Part shown: positions 17,209 to 24,889 of the stretch, in pieces
How positions within the stretch are numbered: the first letter of the stretch is position 1
How the letters are laid out: each line of letters starts with the position of its first letter
Assembly: GCF_009728935.1 (NCBI RefSeq)
Contig: NZ_CP034235.1
Location: 7,527,501-7,591,500 of the forward strand
Reading direction: 5' to 3'
From: Paenibacillus psychroresistens
Lineage (GTDB): Bacteria; Bacillota; Bacilli; Paenibacillales; NBRC-103111
DNA: 64,000 bases
Made by a program: the position numbers and the translations under genes
The notes under the pieces: model-generated
Told to the model about the DNA's origin: nothing
Seen by the model: the letters and a program-made list of their open reading frames with translations, nothing else
Databases searched by the model: none

Positions 17209-18101
17209 AGATGCAGTCCCTCTCCAGCTGAATAAAGCTGCAGAATCTGCTTCAGCTCCTCTTTAGCATTATCCGAAATTGCACCAACAGGCAATCGAGT
17301 AGAACCGACCGGGATTCCCAGCATGTTCATCGCTGCTTTAAAAGCGGAAGGCAGTGTGCCCAGCTGCGACGCGTTTCGGATCGGGCGAAGCTTCATCTGA
17401 GCTTGCTTTGCCAGCTCTAGCTCACCTTTAAGCCAGTGCTCGTAAATCGAGACCACCAGCTTAGGTACTATGTTTGCCGTTGCAGCAACTGCACCGCTTC
17501 CACCAGCCATCAGCGTTGCCAGAATTAACGAATCTGTCCCAGCCATAACTGCAAAGTCCGGATCCGTTCGTTCTATATACTCAAGAATAGCATCAAAATT
17601 ACCGCTTGAATCCTTAATGCCAACAATATTCGGTACTTTGGACAGCGCTTCAACTGTTTGGGGAGCCAACGAAACACCAGTTCGCGCCGGGATGTTGTAT
17701 AGCAGAATAGGCAGAGATGTTGAAGCTGCTATGCTCTTATAATGCTGCACCATTTCCTGTTGGCTGACTGGAACAAAATAAGGCGTAATAATCGATAAAG
17801 CATCCGCACCTACCTGCTCAAACTTTGCTGCAAGAGTTGCGGCTTCTCTAGTCGTGATACCTCCAGCCCCCGCATAAATCGGTACACGTCCGCCGCTCTC
17901 TTCGACAGCAATTTGCACAAGAAGCAGCTTCTCAGCTTCATTCATCGAGAAGAATTCTCCATTTGTACCTAGACAGAATATCCCGTGCACACCTGACTCG
18001 ATGAAATAGTTAACCATCTGGCGAACTACCGGTTCATTGAGCTCATCCTTATCTGTAAATGGAGTGACCATTGCCGGTATAATTCCACTAGGCTTTAACA
18101 T
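17205..18101 (-). CDS. DapA/NAL-family aldolase (Schiff-base class I)
   Basis: 298 residues. Dihydrodipicolinate synthase / N-acetylneuraminate lyase superfamily: GTNGEFFSM, the tyrosine in LLYNIPARTG, and Schiff-base lysine in PNIVGIKDSSG. In a catabolic operon beside sugar-acid genes it is more likely a 2-keto-3-deoxy sugar acid aldolase or dehydratase than lysine-biosynthetic DapA. The ATG at 18101 follows GGGGG by seven bases. Eleven bases separate it from the PdxA-like gene upstream. Confidence 0.88.
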   Translation of the reverse strand: MLKPSGIIPAMVTPFTDKDELNEPVVRQMVNYFIESGVHGIFCLGTNGEFFSMNEAEKLLLVQIAVEESGGRVPIYAGAGGITTREAATLAAKFEQVGADALSIITPYFVPVSQQEMVQHYKSIAASTSLPILLYNIPARTGVSLAPQTVEALSKVPNIVGIKDSSGNFDAILEYIERTDPDFAVMAGTDSLILATLMAGGSGAVAATANIVPKLVVSIYEHWLKGELELAKQAQMKLRPIRNASQLGTLPSAFKAAMNMLGIPVGSTRLPVGAISDNAKEELKQILQLYSAGEGLHL

Positions 18102-18112
18102 GCACAATCCCC

Positions 18113-19114
18113 CTATTTCAATGGTGCAAGCATTACTGCCTGACGAAGCGCTTCTACTAAGCTGGATTCGTCTGCAATGCCTTTCCCTGCGATATCAAAA
18201 GCCGTTCCATGATCCACACTCGTGCGCACCACAGGCAATCCCACCGTAATATTCACCCCGGCATCCAGACCTAGCACCTTCACGGGGCCATGCCCTTGGT
18301 CATGATACATAGCTACAACCATATCGAAGTCACCACGGACAGCTCGGAAAAAAAGTGTATCTGCAGGCAGCGGACCATATGCCAGTATCCCCGCCTCCAC
18401 AGCTTGTTGAACCGCAGGAATAATTTTTTCTGCTTCTTCGCCCCGTCCAAACAGCCCGCCTTCCCCTGCATGCGGGTTTATGCCGCAAACCGCAATTCGC
18501 GGGTTTTGCATTCCGCTTTCTTGCAGGATATCATGGGCAAGCTGAATAACACGCAGCACGCGTTCTGGGTTAATCATTGCAATGGCATCTATAATTCCAA
18601 CATGAGTGGTAACGTGAATAACGCGCAGATTTGGAGCTGAAAGCATCATGGCATAATCCTTAACGCCCATCAGTTCAGCGAGGATTTCTGTATGGCCTGG
18701 GAAGCGATGTCCACCTAGATGAAGGGCTTCTTTGTTGAGCGGGGCGGTACAAATCGCAGCAATGCTTCCCTCCAGCCCAAGCTTAACTGCGCGTTCTATA
18801 TAATGGTAGGCTGCATTCCCAGCTTCTGCTGACAAAAAGCCATATGCAGGTGCTTCGTGCAGCAATCCCAAATCAATTAAGGGTATGCTGCCCGTTTCTT
18901 CAATAACGGTGTCTTCATCTGGCGTTTCTATTCGTTTTATCCGCAATTCTGAGCCTAGCAAGGCAATCGCTCTTTCTAAAGGTGCAGCATCTCCGATAAC
19001 AATAGGCCTGCAAATTTGTCTAATATCCGGACGGGCTAATGCTTTCACAATAATTTCCGGCCCTATGCCTGCCGCATCCCCCATTGTTATCCCAATAGTC
19101 GGTTTAGAATTCAA
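18113..19114 (-). CDS. pdxA2: PdxA2-like 4-phospho-threonate/erythronate dehydrogenase
   Basis: 333 residues. PdxA family: GITMGDAAGIGPEI N-terminus, metal-binding histidines in GGHRFPGHTEILAEL and MYHDQGHGPVKVLG, and GLPVVRTSVDHGTAFDIAGKG. Next to a four-carbon acid sugar kinase this is expected to be the catabolic PdxA2 type, which oxidises and decarboxylates 4-phospho-D-threonate or -erythronate to dihydroxyacetone phosphate, rather than the vitamin B6 enzyme. I prefer the TTG start at 19114, eight bases after GGAGAGG; a GTG three codons earlier touches that site. It overlaps the kinase gene by 11 bases. Confidence 0.87.
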   Translation of the reverse strand: MNSKPTIGITMGDAAGIGPEIIVKALARPDIRQICRPIVIGDAAPLERAIALLGSELRIKRIETPDEDTVIEETGSIPLIDLGLLHEAPAYGFLSAEAGNAAYHYIERAVKLGLEGSIAAICTAPLNKEALHLGGHRFPGHTEILAELMGVKDYAMMLSAPNLRVIHVTTHVGIIDAIAMINPERVLRVIQLAHDILQESGMQNPRIAVCGINPHAGEGGLFGRGEEAEKIIPAVQQAVEAGILAYGPLPADTLFFRAVRGDFDMVVAMYHDQGHGPVKVLGLDAGVNITVGLPVVRTSVDHGTAFDIAGKGIADESSLVEALRQAVMLAPLK

Positions 19115-20408
19115 TCGTCTCACCTCTCCATTTGTTCAGAATTTGCAGTAGCGTATCATCGCTGCCAAAAGCCCCAGACTTGCTAACAAAGCTTAAATTA
19201 TTCATTTCAGGAATAGTCCCCGCAATTACACCAGGCAGCAATTCCGTATTTAGTCGCAATACACTTACACCTAATTCTTCACAAATGTGTCTTGAAGTTT
19301 CCCCTCCGACCATGACTAGCAGCCCAAGCTGCTCATTTTCATCAATAGCTATACGGATTAGTCGGCCAAACTTGGATAAGAGCAGCCGGTTCATCTCACG
19401 CAGTCCAATATTGCGTTGCCGTGCTGCTTCCTGAAGAAAGCGGCCTGGTTGATCTGTTTTTCGGATGCTGATTGCTGCTAAACCAATGTCACTATGAAAC
19501 ATGTTTTCAGCAAAAGATAAACTTTTAACTAGCAGATCTTGCGCAGAAAACTCAGTCCAAACTAATTTTGCCACAGAAGATAGTCGCTCCAGCTGCCTCG
19601 CATTAACTGCGGTTTGGCTTCCACTCGCAACTAGCACGTCTGATCTGCCTGTGTTGAACTCGGTTTTCCAGCCATTAGCCCCAGCTTGCTTGGCCTCACT
19701 TCCGGATGGAATCTTTATCTTTCTTGCTAGCGCCTGAGCTAAACCGGCTGATCCGACCCAAATAACCTTTCTATCAAGCTTCTCGACATTCGCAACAATC
19801 CGATCCAAATCTTCATCGCTTTCTGCATCACATATAAGGATTTGGCTCTCTGCTGAATTTAGTTGATTGATTACTTTGTTAAATCGGGCCAAATCCGTGA
19901 TAACATCTCTTCCCAACTCCATCACACGAGAGCTTAAGTAATCTGTAGAAAGCAGCTCAATAATCCGCGACTTGGTTACAGGTGACAATGGATCCTTACC
20001 CATTTCCGTTTCGTGAACAGGAATTCCATTAATCAGCTGTATACCATTTATCGTAGTCCGCCCCATAGCTGGAAAAGCAGGAGCAATCACACATAAATCC
20101 GGTTTAAATACCTCCAAAATCGCAGTGCATTCAGCCCCAATTGTCCCTCTGAGCGCCGAGTCGATTTTCTTATAAACAAGGTGTGGGTTTAGCATGCGTA
20201 CCGATTCAGCAGCCTCTAAAGTTAAAAGCCTTGCTTCATCCTCCTGGCAACCACGAGAATTGACATCAATAGCACAAGCAAAGCACTCAGGAAAATACAA
20301 CGGTTTATCGGGTGAGAATAAAAGGGTAGTGACAGCTCCAGCCGAACTAAAAGCAATCCCCGTATCATTAGCACCTGTCAAATCATCTGCAAAAATGACG
20401 ATATCCAC
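19104..20408 (-). CDS. four-carbon acid sugar kinase (DtnK/OtnK family)
   Basis: 434 residues. DUF1537-derived family: N-domain start VIFADDLTGANDTG, KKIDSALRGT substrate-binding strand, and C-domain VMVGGETSRHICEELG nucleotide-binding stretch. Family members phosphorylate D-threonate, D-erythronate or 3-oxo-tetronate at C4 using ATP. Paired with the overlapping PdxA2-like gene it should feed dihydroxyacetone phosphate into glycolysis. Which stereoisomer is used cannot be told. The start is GTG with GGGGGT upstream, and triple CTTGTAT repeats lie in its promoter region. First gene of a six-gene operon. Confidence 0.9.
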   Translation of the reverse strand: MDIVIFADDLTGANDTGIAFSSAGAVTTLLFSPDKPLYFPECFACAIDVNSRGCQEDEARLLTLEAAESVRMLNPHLVYKKIDSALRGTIGAECTAILEVFKPDLCVIAPAFPAMGRTTINGIQLINGIPVHETEMGKDPLSPVTKSRIIELLSTDYLSSRVMELGRDVITDLARFNKVINQLNSAESQILICDAESDEDLDRIVANVEKLDRKVIWVGSAGLAQALARKIKIPSGSEAKQAGANGWKTEFNTGRSDVLVASGSQTAVNARQLERLSSVAKLVWTEFSAQDLLVKSLSFAENMFHSDIGLAAISIRKTDQPGRFLQEAARQRNIGLREMNRLLLSKFGRLIRIAIDENEQLGLLVMVGGETSRHICEELGVSVLRLNTELLPGVIAGTIPEMNNLSFVSKSGAFGSDDTLLQILNKWRGETIEF

Positions 20409-20434
20409 CCTTTTACCCCCTATCCTGACTGGAA

Positions 20435-20497
20435 AAACCTTGTATCACATATAAACCTTGTATCATATATAAACCTTGTATCATGTATGCAAGGTTT
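20435..20497. promoter_or_regulatory. triple 18-bp repeat and inverted repeat, likely GntR operator
   Basis: Three tandem 18-bp copies of AAACCTTGTATCAYRTAT (20435-20488) are followed by GCAAGGTTT, so the last copy also makes an inverted repeat AAACCTTG / CAAGGTTT with an 11-base loop. It lies 27 bases before the kinase start. The TTGTAT core recurs at 21246 and 24835, supporting recognition by the neighbouring GntR regulator. Confidence 0.6.
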
Positions 20498-20507
20498 ATT
20501 AGAAGAT

Positions 20508-20526
20508 AACGGAGCCGCAGCTCCGC
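20508..20526 (-). terminator. weak terminator after the GntR gene
   Basis: On the minus strand CGGAGC-TGCG-GCTCCG forms a 6-bp GC stem just after the GntR stop, followed by TTATCTT. The T tract is imperfect. Confidence 0.5.
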
Positions 20527-20530
20527 TTAG

Positions 20531-21217
20531 TTAAATCATATCTCCGTGATGCTTGATCTTCTCCAGCAAAACGGCTTTTGATGCTTGTAGATGATCTTCA
20601 ATTCGCTGCAAAATATCCGCTTCATCCCGTTTTTTTAGTGCAGCTACAATACCTTCATGCTCCTTATTGGCTTGAGTTATCATCTCAAAAGAAACAACAT
20701 GCGTATTAAAGAGAATATGACGATAATTCATTAAATTGGTATAGATCTCCGTATTGGTCCGATTATTCCCCATCTGAACAAGCTCAAGATGAAAGGCAAA
20801 ATTATAATCACGCTTTAAATATTCATCCAAGCTCAGCTGTGAAATATTCGCTTCAGCTTGCTGCAGAATCATGTCCAGCTTGCTAATACCTTCCAATAGA
20901 AGTGATTCTTGATCTCGAAGGGCATGGCGGAGCGACCAGTATTCCAGCATCATGCGCGAGTCTGTAATCTCCAAAGCTGTCTGGTGATCTATCCCCTTAA
21001 CAAAGGTGCCTATTTTAGAAATAGTTACAACCAATCCATCTTTCTCCAAACGATTTAAAGCGTCGCGGATCGGTGTCCGGCTGATGCCTAATTTTTCTGA
21101 AATTTCTGGGATGGAGATTTTATGGTTGGGTGCAAACTGCCGCCGGATGATGCTTTCTTTCAGAAGATGGTAGGTTTTATCCCAGAGATTGGAGTTATCC
21201 AGCTTTTCGTATTCCAT
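20531..21217 (-). CDS. GntR family (FCD-type) transcriptional regulator
   Basis: 228 residues. Winged-helix DNA-binding domain at about 8-75 (FAPNHKISIPEISEKLGISRTPIRDALNRLEKDGLV) and an all-helical FCD ligand domain with metal-ligand-type residues (LEYWSLRHAL; FHLELVQMGNNRTN). FCD regulators respond to small carboxylates or sugar acids, which fits a regulator of the flanking acid-sugar genes. ATG after GAAAGGAACC. A perfect TTGTATACAA lies 29 bases before its ATG, so autoregulation is likely. Confidence 0.92.
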   Translation of the reverse strand: MEYEKLDNSNLWDKTYHLLKESIIRRQFAPNHKISIPEISEKLGISRTPIRDALNRLEKDGLVVTISKIGTFVKGIDHQTALEITDSRMMLEYWSLRHALRDQESLLLEGISKLDMILQQAEANISQLSLDEYLKRDYNFAFHLELVQMGNNRTNTEIYTNLMNYRHILFNTHVVSFEMITQANKEHEGIVAALKKRDEADILQRIEDHLQASKAVLLEKIKHHGDMI

Positions 21218-22826
21218 TTGTTGGTTCCTTTCGGTTGGATGGATCTTGTATACAACAACTATAGCGATGATCCAATTCTTTTGTCAACCTACTCCCTCTT
21301 TCAGCTGCCGAGCCTGATTTAGAGCGGCCTCGACGCTTTACATCCATCGATTCGGCTGCCGAGCCTGATTTAAAGCGGCCCCGACGCTTTACATCAGGCA
21401 TTTCGGCTGCCGGGCTTGATTTAAAGCGGCCCCGACGCTTTACATCAGGCATTTCGGCTGCCGGGCTTGATTTAAAGCGGCCCCGACGCTTTACATCAGG
21501 CATTTCGGCTGCCGCGCTTGATTTAAAGCGGCCCCGACGCTTTACATCAGGCATTTCGGCTGCCGCGCTTGATTTAAAGCGGCCCCGACGCTTTACATCA
21601 GGCATTTCGGCTGCCGCGCTTGATTTAAAGCGGCCCCGACGCTTTACATCAGGCATTTCGGCTGCCGGGCTTGATTTAAAGCGGCCCCGACGCTTTACAT
21701 CAGGCATTTCGGCTGCCGGGCTTGATTTAAAGCGGCCCCGACGCTTTACATCAGGCATTTCGGCTGCCGGGCTTGATTTAAAGCGGCCCCGACGCTTTAC
21801 ATCAGGCATTTCGGCTGCCGGGCTTGATTTAAAGCGGCCCCGACGCTTTACATCAGGCATTTCGGCTGCCGGGCTTGATTTAAAGCGGCCCCGACGCTTT
21901 ACATCAGGCATTTCGGCTGCCGCGCTTGATTTAAAGCGGCCCCGACGCTTTACATCAGGCATTTCGGCTGCCGCGCTTGATTTAAAGCGGCCCCGACGCT
22001 TTACATCAGGCATTTCGGCTGCCGGGCTTGATTTAAAGCGGCCCCGACGCTTTACATCAGGCATTTCGGCTGCCGGGCTTGATTTAAAGCGGCCCCGACG
22101 CTTTACATCAGGCATTTCGGCTGCCGCGCTTGATTTAAAGCGGCCCCGACGCTTTACATCAGGCATTTCGGCTGCCGCGCTTGATTTAAAGCGGCCCCGA
22201 CGCTTTACATCAGGCATTTCGGCTGCCGCGCTTGATTTAAAGCGGCCCCGACGCTTTACATCAGGCATTTCGGCTGCCGCGCTTGATTTAAAGCGGCCCC
22301 GACGCTTTACATCAGGCATTTCGGCTGCCGCGCTTGATTTAAAGCGGCCCCGACGCTTTACATCAGGCATTTCGGCTGCCGCGCTTGATTTAAAGCGGCC
22401 CCGACGCTTTACATCAGGCATTTCGGCTGCCGCGCTTGATTTAAAGCGGCCCCGACGCTTTACATCTAGCATTTCGGCTGCCGGGCTTGATTTAAAGCGG
22501 CCCCGACGCTTTACATCAGGCATTTCGGCTGCCGGGCTTGATTTAAAGCGGCCCCGACGCTTTACATCAGGCATTTCGGCTGCCGGGCTTGATTTAAAGC
22601 GGCCCCGACGCTTTACATCAGGCATTTCGGCTGCCGGGCTTGATTTAAAGCGGCCCCGACGCTTTACATCAGGCATTTCGGCTGCCGGGCTTGATTTAAA
22701 GCGGCCCCGACGCTTTACATCAGGCATTTCGGCTGCCGGGCTTGATTTAAAGCGGCCCCGACGCTTTACATCAGGCATTTCGGCTGCCGGGCTTGATTTA
22801 AAGCGGCCCCGACGCTTTACATCCAC
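21195..22826 (-). CDS. uncertain frame through the tandem array (17-residue repeat)
   Basis: One minus-strand frame is open for 543 codons across the whole 51-bp array. It would encode 30 copies of MPDVKRRGRFKSSPAAE or its SSAAAE form, very basic through KRRGRFK, then a 34-residue non-repeated tail that overlaps the start of the GntR gene. The only start is a GTG without a convincing ribosome site, and the other two minus frames have a stop in every unit. A real protein would be a highly basic, nucleic-acid- or polyanion-binding repeat protein. More likely the frame survives only because the unit is 51 bp long and was recently amplified. Confidence 0.25.
   Translation of the reverse strand: MDVKRRGRFKSSPAAEMPDVKRRGRFKSSPAAEMPDVKRRGRFKSSPAAEMPDVKRRGRFKSSPAAEMPDVKRRGRFKSSPAAEMPDVKRRGRFKSSPAAEMPDVKRRGRFKSSPAAEMLDVKRRGRFKSSAAAEMPDVKRRGRFKSSAAAEMPDVKRRGRFKSSAAAEMPDVKRRGRFKSSAAAEMPDVKRRGRFKSSAAAEMPDVKRRGRFKSSAAAEMPDVKRRGRFKSSAAAEMPDVKRRGRFKSSPAAEMPDVKRRGRFKSSPAAEMPDVKRRGRFKSSAAAEMPDVKRRGRFKSSAAAEMPDVKRRGRFKSSPAAEMPDVKRRGRFKSSPAAEMPDVKRRGRFKSSPAAEMPDVKRRGRFKSSPAAEMPDVKRRGRFKSSPAAEMPDVKRRGRFKSSAAAEMPDVKRRGRFKSSAAAEMPDVKRRGRFKSSAAAEMPDVKRRGRFKSSPAAEMPDVKRRGRFKSSPAAEMPDVKRRGRFKSGSAAESMDVKRRGRSKSGSAAERGSRLTKELDHRYSCCIQDPSNRKEPTNGIRKAG
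21246..21255. promoter_or_regulatory. TTGTATACAA operator before the GntR gene
   Basis: Perfect 10-bp palindrome between the GntR start and the 51-bp repeat array. FCD-type GntR proteins typically bind short palindromes of this kind, and related TTGTAT sites stand before the two flanking operons. Confidence 0.55.
21300..22826. repeat. 51-bp tandem repeat array, 30 units
   Basis: Thirty head-to-tail units fill 1527 bp with no spacers. Each plus-strand unit reads GGCATTTCGGCTGCC, then GGGCTTGATTTAAAGC, then GGCCCCGACGCTTTACATCA. The units are nearly identical; the main variant is one base (GGGCTT or GCGCTT). From the minus-strand 5' end its order is seven P-type, seven A-type, two P, two A, five P, three A, two P, then two diverged units at the GntR end. 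The block order points to expansion by copying whole groups. It lies between the Gfo/Idh gene stop and the GntR promoter. Confidence 0.97.
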
Positions 22827-22867
22827 TCTGAACCGAATAAGGCCACTTCATCGCACTATAACTCGGT

Positions 22868-23890
22868 TTACCGCAGCTGAACTTTCTTCCCCTTCGATGA
22901 GCTTTCCAAAGCACCAAAAACCATTTGGATGCTTTTGATATTATCAGCACAATCTGTTTCGGCTTTGCGCTGCTCTTGAAGTGCGGTGAACATTTCATCC
23001 AAGCAGGCGAAATGTGCATCGCTGCGCATAAACAGAAGCTCAGGCTCGAATCGATCAAACTCGTTCTCAAACACAGGTCCAGCTGCTGGCTTTATCAGCT
23101 CATAATAAGGTGCGGCAGGTCCTTCCCAAATCGCTGTTCCCTTTGATCCAGAGACTCTCCATTTGGAAGCCCATGAGGTAGGTGCTCCTTCCGAACTCCA
23201 AGAGCCGCGATAATTGAAAATCGATCCATCCGACATTTCAAAAATACAAACTGCAGCCGCGTTACCTGAAAATTTGGAGCCGGGAGGGTTAAACTCCTGG
23301 CAATAAACAGATACGGGATCTGCTCCGCTGATAAAACGCGCCTGATCAAAGGTATGAATCGCCATATCCAGAATCAAAGGGCTTTTCATCGCTTCACGAA
23401 ATCCGCCAAAATGCGGGCCAACAAAAAAATCAGCATTTATGAAGCCAAGATCACCAATATGCTTATCCTTTATAATGGAGCGGAATGCTCGAACCCCCGA
23501 ATTGAACCGATGATTCTGCATCACCGCATAGAATCTCCCTGATTCATCGGCAGCGGAAACCATAGCTTTAGCTTCTTCCGCAGATGCACCCATCGGCTTT
23601 TCGCCCATAACATCGCAGCCTGCCTTGAATGCAGCTAATGTAACTGAAAGATGCGCCTCCGGTATGGTAATATCAAACACCAGATTAGCTCCAGTAGCTT
23701 GAATAGCCTGCGCAACATCCACAAAGCACGGAACCTGGAGACCATGCTTCTCCGCCAATCTACGTGCATGTTCCTCGCTGATATCTACTAGTCCTACTAT
23801 CTCGCAATCCTCTGGGCGCTGCAACGCATATTCGACCCAAGCTCGAGCCATTCCGCCGCAGCCAACGACAATAATTTTATGCTTAGCCAT
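22868..23890 (-). CDS. Gfo/Idh/MocA family oxidoreductase
   Basis: 340 residues. N-terminal Rossmann domain (VVGCGGMARAWVEYAL) and the GEKPMGAS motif with the catalytic lysine, followed by the alpha/beta substrate domain (AIHTFDQARFISG holds the usual catalytic-site histidine). Such enzymes oxidise or reduce sugars or inositols with NAD(P). It starts one base after the stop of the sugar isomerase gene, so they form an operon, a pairing common in inositol- and glycoside-type sugar oxidation. ATG after GGAGGG. The 51-bp array begins 41 bases beyond its stop. Confidence 0.92.
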   Translation of the reverse strand: MAKHKIIVVGCGGMARAWVEYALQRPEDCEIVGLVDISEEHARRLAEKHGLQVPCFVDVAQAIQATGANLVFDITIPEAHLSVTLAAFKAGCDVMGEKPMGASAEEAKAMVSAADESGRFYAVMQNHRFNSGVRAFRSIIKDKHIGDLGFINADFFVGPHFGGFREAMKSPLILDMAIHTFDQARFISGADPVSVYCQEFNPPGSKFSGNAAAVCIFEMSDGSIFNYRGSWSSEGAPTSWASKWRVSGSKGTAIWEGPAAPYYELIKPAAGPVFENEFDRFEPELLFMRSDAHFACLDEMFTALQEQRKAETDCADNIKSIQMVFGALESSSKGKKVQLR

Positions 23891-23891
23891 A

Positions 23892-24782
23892 TTAAAAACC
23901 CTCCGGGTTAGGAATGAACCGTCCGCCCTGGCAATTTTTCAGATAGTTTAACGCATGGACCTGGCCTGTCATTTCAAGATCATTTCCGTAAACCCAGTCA
24001 TGAAAGCCTTCAATATCAATCGTTCCTGTATAATTACTCAGCTGGAGAATCGTAATAATATCCGACCAATTGCTGTCCCCAAAGCCTGGAGTTCGATGCC
24101 AAGCAAATTCCTTAGGGCCATGAACGCCATATTCCTTCACAATGTCCCAAGCAATTGTCGCATCCTTGCCATGTACACTGAATATCTTCGGTGCCCATTT
24201 GCGGAGCTGAGGAATCGGGTCGATCAAGCTCAGCATCTGATGGCAAGGCTCCCATTGCAGACCGATATTCTCCACAGGCAAAGCATTAAACATCATTTCC
24301 CAAGCGGTTGGATTATGCGCGATATTCCAATCCCCTTTATTCCATGTGCCCTCCATATGGCAATTCTCAAAAACAAGCCGGATTCCACGATCCTCCGCTC
24401 GCTTGGCTAAAGGTGCGAATACCTCAGCAAATCGTTTCATGGACTGATCAATCGGGCAGTCGGGAAGCCGTCCAGTAAAACCGCCAACCAGATTCGCTCC
24501 GAATAAATGGGCATGATCAATTAGCCGCTCCCAGCTAGCCAAAGTATCTGCATTGCTGCCATCTGCGGTTAAGGGATTTCCGAATACGCCAATCGAGCTG
24601 ATCACTGCACCGTGCTCATCAACAACCTCCCTTACCTGCTTAGCCATCTCAGCGAGATCAACATTTCCCGTTGTTTGCCAAAAATTAAGTTCAAATGCTT
24701 CAAAGCCATGATGAATAATTTGAGGGATTACTTTAGCTGCCGTTTCACCGTTCAGACAAGTGCCAATACGGATTTGCTTCAC
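23892..24782 (-). CDS. sugar phosphate isomerase/epimerase (AP-endonuclease-2 fold)
   Basis: 296 residues. TIM-barrel of the xylose-isomerase-like/IolE group: VKQIRIGTCLNG first strand, FEAFELNFW, ENCHMEGTW (metal ligand Glu), GLQWEPCHQ, FSVHGKDAT, and GTIDIEGFHDW at the end. It binds a divalent metal and likely isomerises or epimerises a keto-sugar. The frame extends to 24872, but the added N-terminus is membrane-like and unlike the family; the GTG at 24782, ten bases after GGAG, is the probable start. Divergent from the GH35-like gene across a promoter with a TTGTAT site. Confidence 0.88.
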   Translation of the reverse strand: MKQIRIGTCLNGETAAKVIPQIIHHGFEAFELNFWQTTGNVDLAEMAKQVREVVDEHGAVISSIGVFGNPLTADGSNADTLASWERLIDHAHLFGANLVGGFTGRLPDCPIDQSMKRFAEVFAPLAKRAEDRGIRLVFENCHMEGTWNKGDWNIAHNPTAWEMMFNALPVENIGLQWEPCHQMLSLIDPIPQLRKWAPKIFSVHGKDATIAWDIVKEYGVHGPKEFAWHRTPGFGDSNWSDIITILQLSNYTGTIDIEGFHDWVYGNDLEMTGQVHALNYLKNCQGGRFIPNPEGF

Positions 24783-24834
24783 GTCCAACCATCTCCTAAT
24801 TATTATGTAGAATATAAGAATTGTTTCTAGTATA

Positions 24835-24852
24835 ATGTATACAACATACAAT
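24835..24852. promoter_or_regulatory. GntR-type operator in the divergent promoter
   Basis: On the minus strand TTGTATGTTGTATACAT contains two TTGTAT half-sites. It abuts a plus-strand TATAAT (24831-24836). Similarity to the sites at 21246 and 20435 suggests the same regulator controls the isomerase operon and the GH35-like gene. Confidence 0.5.
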
Positions 24853-24889
24853 TGGAAGTTAAATCTCCACAAATAAAGGAGTCTAAATC

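Noticed and set aside
21300..22826. CRISPR array
   Set aside because: Units are contiguous with no spacers, are 51 bp long, and no cas genes are nearby; it is a tandem repeat.
24783..24872. Longer N-terminus for the sugar isomerase
   Set aside because: The extension is AT-rich, membrane-like, overlaps the divergent promoter and operator, and a good site precedes the GTG at 24782.
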